DNA of 8,016 nt, taken from positions 1 to 8,016 of the forward strand of contig LUSA01000033.1 of assembly GCA_001629235.1 (NCBI GenBank), in the 5' to 3' direction. The stretch's first letter is position 1; each line of letters opens with the position of its first letter. Below the pieces are notes generated by a model that saw nothing but the letters and a program-made list of their open reading frames with translations, ran no database searches and was not told where the DNA came from. Origin of the DNA: Marine group II euryarchaeote REDSEA-S43_B8. GTDB taxonomy: Archaea > Thermoplasmatota > Poseidoniia > Poseidoniales > Thalassarchaeaceae. Shown in pieces: positions 5,271-8,016 of this stretch. The position numbers and the translations under genes were made by a program.

Positions 5271-6614
5271 ATGACAAAGACCAAAGTCTCATTGGAAGGA
5301 ATTGGGGAGTGGGAGGTATTCTCACCTCAGACTGTATACCCTCCAAGGGAGGATTCATTATTACTATGCAGAGTCATTTCAGAATTTACACCCATTCCAG
5401 GAGTGAAGGCCCTAGAAATTGGATGCGGATCAGGAATAGTTACTATGGTCTTAGCGACTCTTGGTTGGGAAGTTTCAGCTTGCGACTTGAATCCATTTGC
5501 AGTTTCAGCTACAAGGGGCAATATGGAGAACAATGGAATTCCAGGAAGTCATAGAATAATCGAATCTGGCGTAGGAGAAAATTTAGCAGTCCCGGAGGGA
5601 ACAGGATTAGTGATATGGAATCTCCCCTATCTTGAAAGAGGAGATGAGGACGATGAATTTGAGAAAATAGAGGAAATTGCATGGTCTGAAATTCCAGGGA
5701 AGGGTTGGGGTGGAGAGCTTCTAAATTTCTTAGATTCCCAACATAATGCGAATGAGTTATTGGCATTGATGGTAATGAAGACAGAGCCTGAGGGAAAAAG
5801 TAAGGTTGTTGACTGGGAACTAAGAGGGTGGACATCCCGTACACTTGATTCGGAGAGATTTGGGGAAGAAAAGATTGAGATTGTGGCTTTTTGGAAGACC
5901 GGAGCGGGTCAGACTCCAACTATTATTGATACTTGCTCTTCGACAATGGAAGAAGTGATGGAAATATCGGGTGGAGATTGGGTGAGAGTCATGTCCAAGA
6001 CTCAGACGAATGGGAGAGGGAGGAAGAATTCCCAATGGATCTCAGAGGAAGGCGGGGTTTTCGCCACGTGGAAATTAGGGTCGAACCTAATTGACGAGTT
6101 CTCTCCGGGAATTATCCAAACTAGTGTTGGATCTGTGGTTTCCACGGTTCTGGAAGCAGAAATGAAGTGGCCGAACGATATCCTTAACAGAAAAGGAGAG
6201 AAGATGGGGGGGGTCCTTGTTGAGTCTTCGAATGACGAAGGTAGCGGAGTTAGAATAGGGATTGGGATAAATCGATTTGGTTTTTCTAGAGAGAAGGAAA
6301 TTCGGAGTTGCGGATGGGAAGAGACCCTCGGTGACATTGATGCTAAGGAGGTTTTCAAAAAAATAGATAGGGGGATTTCTTCTATTTTCGAGAAGACTAG
6401 AATCTTGCCCCTCCCAAGCAAGGATAGTCTGGTCATCCAATCTTGGATATCTCTATCAAAATCTCTGTCCAGAGGTGTTGCTGTAAGATTGGACAATGAA
6501 GTAGTTAGGCCGTCTGGATTGAACGAGTTAGGTGAGTTACGGGTTACTGGGGGGTCTATTGGAAGTGTAGATATTGGGGATCTAGACATAATTGAGTGGT
6601 TAGGCTACAGGTAG
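5271..6614 (+). CDS. Fusion protein: HemK/PrmC-like methyltransferase + biotin-protein ligase (BirA/BPL)
   Basis: One uninterrupted 447-residue frame carries two enzyme domains. Residues 1-208 are a class I SAM-dependent methyltransferase of the HemK/HEMK2 type: YPPREDSLLL (23-32), the SAM loop ALEIGCGSG (47-55), the acidic CDLNP (71-75) and NLPY (117-120), a variant of the NPPY catalytic motif. Relatives methylate the glutamine of the GGQ motif in release factors. Residues 215-447 are a biotin-protein ligase, which makes biotinyl-AMP and attaches biotin to a carrier lysine. They show CSSTMEE (222-228), TNGRGRKNSQW (246-256), KWPND (299-303), KMGGVLVES (311-319), GIGIN (330-334) and an SH3-like tail with RGVAVRLDN and GSVDIGDLD (401-439). 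There is no BirA-type N-terminal DNA-binding domain. The linker is only about 6-10 residues. ATG 5271 places the YPPRED motif at the expected distance. The biotin half is very secure; the methyltransferase substrate is inferred. Confidence 0.93.
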   Translation: MTKTKVSLEGIGEWEVFSPQTVYPPREDSLLLCRVISEFTPIPGVKALEIGCGSGIVTMVLATLGWEVSACDLNPFAVSATRGNMENNGIPGSHRIIESGVGENLAVPEGTGLVIWNLPYLERGDEDDEFEKIEEIAWSEIPGKGWGGELLNFLDSQHNANELLALMVMKTEPEGKSKVVDWELRGWTSRTLDSERFGEEKIEIVAFWKTGAGQTPTIIDTCSSTMEEVMEISGGDWVRVMSKTQTNGRGRKNSQWISEEGGVFATWKLGSNLIDEFSPGIIQTSVGSVVSTVLEAEMKWPNDILNRKGEKMGGVLVESSNDEGSGVRIGIGINRFGFSREKEIRSCGWEETLGDIDAKEVFKKIDRGISSIFEKTRILPLPSKDSLVIQSWISLSKSLSRGVAVRLDNEVVRPSGLNELGELRVTGGSIGSVDIGDLDIIEWLGYR

Positions 6615-6898
6615 GATTTCACACGTTCCCTTACTAGTCTAATCTTTCCAGAACTAGTGATAGTTTCAAATCCGGAGATCTCGTTCAGTGTTGAAAGAGC
6701 CTGTTGATAGTCGGATAGAGTAATTTTGATTATGGCAAATGTTCTTTTCGACTGTTTCTCTGAGTCGAATAGTTTCCATTCTAGCCCCTTCAGACTTTCT
6801 CCTAGGAGTTTCTTCAAACTATCTCTTTGGATCGATTTATTGACCTTTATAGCGACCCACCTGTGTTTACCCCTTGCTGCCTTTTTTGGCCTCGGCAT
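6605..6898 (-). CDS. rnp2: Ribonuclease P protein component 2 (Pop5/Rnp2-like)
   Basis: A 97-residue basic protein resembling archaeal Pop5, a protein subunit of RNase P, the ribonucleoprotein that matures tRNA 5' ends. The expected order of features is present: KHRWVAIKV near residues 11-19 (family RYIAFKV), an amphipathic helix (SLKKLLGESLKGLEW), a strand-rich centre (KRTFAIIKIT), a second helix (DYQQALSTLNEISG), and the C-terminal TSSGKIRLVRERV, matching the family's SGTIKxLxxK. It is somewhat shorter than typical members (about 110-120 residues), mainly in the middle. The N-terminus PRPKKAARGK is strongly basic, consistent with RNA binding. ATG at 6896-6898 is the only good start. Its stop overlaps the end of the convergent biotin-ligase fusion by 10 bases, and it diverges from the membrane gene to its right. 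Assignment rests on pattern similarity without a search. Confidence 0.75.
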   Translation of the reverse strand: MPRPKKAARGKHRWVAIKVNKSIQRDSLKKLLGESLKGLEWKLFDSEKQSKRTFAIIKITLSDYQQALSTLNEISGFETITSSGKIRLVRERVKSYL

Positions 6899-6947
6899 GG
6901 TATCCCGAAGGGGTTTACCTTAACCAATAGTGGGTTCACGCGGATGT
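6899..6947. promoter_or_regulatory. Short divergent promoter interval between rnp2 and membrane-protein gene
   Basis: Only 49 bases separate the rnp2 ATG from the GTG chosen for the rightward gene, or 31 if the earlier GTG at 6930 is used. No clear GGAGG precedes either gene, so leaderless or short-leader transcripts are likely. GGTTTACCTTAACC at about 6912-6925 has weak two-fold symmetry and is the only A+T-leaning element here. Overlapping back-to-back promoters are inferred, not shown. Confidence 0.3.
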
Positions 6948-8016
6948 GTGAACAACGGTACTCCTGAAGACCTTCGCAAGTCAGAAAGCGCGTTTACTAT
7001 TTTCTCTGACCCGTCAACTCTCCCGCATATCGTCTTACTCGTGATATTCTCAGGCTCACTGTATGGTGCAATGAGTATGGATGTATTCGGATCAGAAAGC
7101 CAAGGCGCAGCGATATTTGTCTCCCTATCGTTATCATACATGGTTGCGGCATTGATTCGTCCCAGCAGTCTGGGAAGATTCCTACTAACAGTCGAAAGCA
7201 ATGGCGAAGGAGTTCTAAAGAGGAAGTACCTAACCAAAGGTCTGATTAAGACCCTACCTGTTATTGCCCTAGCAACCTTAATCTGGTACTTCTTAAACAC
7301 CATTCTGAGCAAAGAAAATTTGAACGATTTGAAATTGATTCTAGCAATGATGTTCATTGCAATGTCGTTGTTTCAGGGACTTACTCTGACTGTAGGTTGG
7401 ATTGAGTACGGGAAGAAAATCCGAGGCCCGCCCAGAGATAGTAGGTCTGGAGTTAGTCCATCGCTAATTAGAATAGTAGTTTCCTTACTTTTACTCGCAC
7501 CTCTAGTTTGGTGGTTTGGATATGGGGCAGTTAATCCCTCAAATGCGAATTTCTCGACCAACTTGGTATGGTTCATTTTCCTGATTACAATTGTTTTTCT
7601 GGGAGTATTGATGGAGCGTTATACCAAATCATCCAGAGAGGGGGCGGAAGTAGATGGAGTAGCTCGTGACAGAGTTTATTTTCTTATTTTCATCACTTCC
7701 TGCTGGCATCTTCTAAGTTCATGGAGAAGGGCCCCGTTCACCGTAGATCAGTCTTCAGTCGGCCTCTTTATTGAAGAGAGCATTCTGATGTCAATTACTA
7801 TCGTTTTGGCAGTTTGGTCATTGTCAAAGAAAGGTCATAAGAGGGGTTGGAGGATTTTCCAAGGGCAATCAGCAATTTTTTGGGGAGTATGTTTCGGACT
7901 TGCATATTGCGGCAGTGTATCTTCCTTGACTGTGCTTTCCGAGGGCAGCCTAATGACAACAACTGCTATTGGACATGCTATCACTGCGGTTGTGATGTTA
8001 GCGATCTGTCCAATCG
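6948..8016 (+). CDS. Multi-spanning membrane protein of unknown function (C-terminus beyond window)
   Basis: I do not recognise the family. The frame is open without interruption from GTG 6948 to the right edge (356 codons) and also includes an earlier in-frame GTG at 6930, after a TAA at 6921. About ten hydrophobic segments are visible, near residues 27-44, 52-69, 99-118, 129-149, 172-194, 205-222, 243-262, 277-295, 309-330 and 335-356. Examples are HIVLLVIFSGSLYGAM, LPVIALATLIWYFLN and RIVVSLLLLAPLVWWFGYG. They are separated by charged loops such as YGKKIRGPPRDSRSG and SLSKKGHKRGWR. The hydrophilic N-terminus (NNGTPEDLRKSESAF) has no cleavable signal. It should sit in the cytoplasmic membrane; transporter or scaffold roles are both possible. 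The long frame and regular hydrophobic pattern make it the real gene rather than the opposite-strand frames beneath it. Confidence 0.8.
   Translation, partial: MNNGTPEDLRKSESAFTIFSDPSTLPHIVLLVIFSGSLYGAMSMDVFGSESQGAAIFVSLSLSYMVAALIRPSSLGRFLLTVESNGEGVLKRKYLTKGLIKTLPVIALATLIWYFLNTILSKENLNDLKLILAMMFIAMSLFQGLTLTVGWIEYGKKIRGPPRDSRSGVSPSLIRIVVSLLLLAPLVWWFGYGAVNPSNANFSTNLVWFIFLITIVFLGVLMERYTKSSREGAEVDGVARDRVYFLIFITSCWHLLSSWRRAPFTVDQSSVGLFIEESILMSITIVLAVWSLSKKGHKRGWRIFQGQSAIFWGVCFGLAYCGSVSSLTVLSEGSLMTTTAIGHAITAVVMLAICPI

Noticed and set aside
5327..6589. Several minus-strand open frames beneath the methyltransferase-ligase gene
   Set aside because: All are shadows; the plus strand carries the conserved catalytic motifs of both enzymes throughout.
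6904..6913. Hairpin with TTCG loop just upstream of rnp2
   Set aside because: Only about three base pairs can form around the loop, too short to claim as a structure.
6920..7357. Minus-strand open frame of 145 codons in the right part
   Set aside because: It lies wholly beneath the longer uninterrupted plus-strand membrane frame, starts mid-gene and shows no family motif; the hydrophobic periodicity belongs to the plus strand.

Overview
This window looks like chromosomal DNA from a euryarchaeon. The most likely source is an uncultivated marine relative of the Thermoplasmata (Marine Group II / Poseidoniales type). The domain is clear from the split-operon archaeal RNA polymerase genes (H, B, A'), a short archaeal/eukaryotic-type RpoH, a Pop5-like RNase P protein and a tRNA without an encoded CCA. 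The lineage is an inference from protein style and is much less certain.

Left two thirds (1-5075, all minus strand): read in the direction of transcription, this is tRNA-Lys(UUU), then rpoH, rpoB'' (N-terminal half of subunit B), rpoB' (C-terminal half of B) and rpoA' (running off the left edge). The genes are packed tightly: 12 bases separate rpoH from rpoB'', and rpoB' and rpoA' share an ATGA overlap. Strong GGAGG ribosome binding sites precede rpoB'' (TTG start) and rpoA' (ATG start). The products are the catalytic core of RNA polymerase. Three things are unusual: the B'' and B' halves look like one gene broken by a -1 frame change with a conserved loop missing at the junction; RpoA' lacks the usual N-terminal segment; and RpoH carries an N-terminal extension of roughly 95 residues.

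Middle (5076-5270): a 195-base divergent intergenic region holds the presumed promoters for the leftward tRNA/RNA polymerase unit and for the rightward gene. I see a small inverted repeat and only weak TATA-like candidates.

Right part (5271-8016): a rightward gene encodes an apparent fusion of a HemK/PrmC-type methyltransferase to a complete biotin-protein ligase, the most unusual architecture here. Its 3' end overlaps by 10 bases the 3' end of a leftward gene for a Pop5/Rnp2-like RNase P protein. Divergent from that gene, a rightward open frame with a GTG start encodes a multi-spanning membrane protein of unknown function that continues past the right edge. No gene-free stretch exceeds 300 bases. 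I see no insertion sequences, CRISPR arrays or phage genes.
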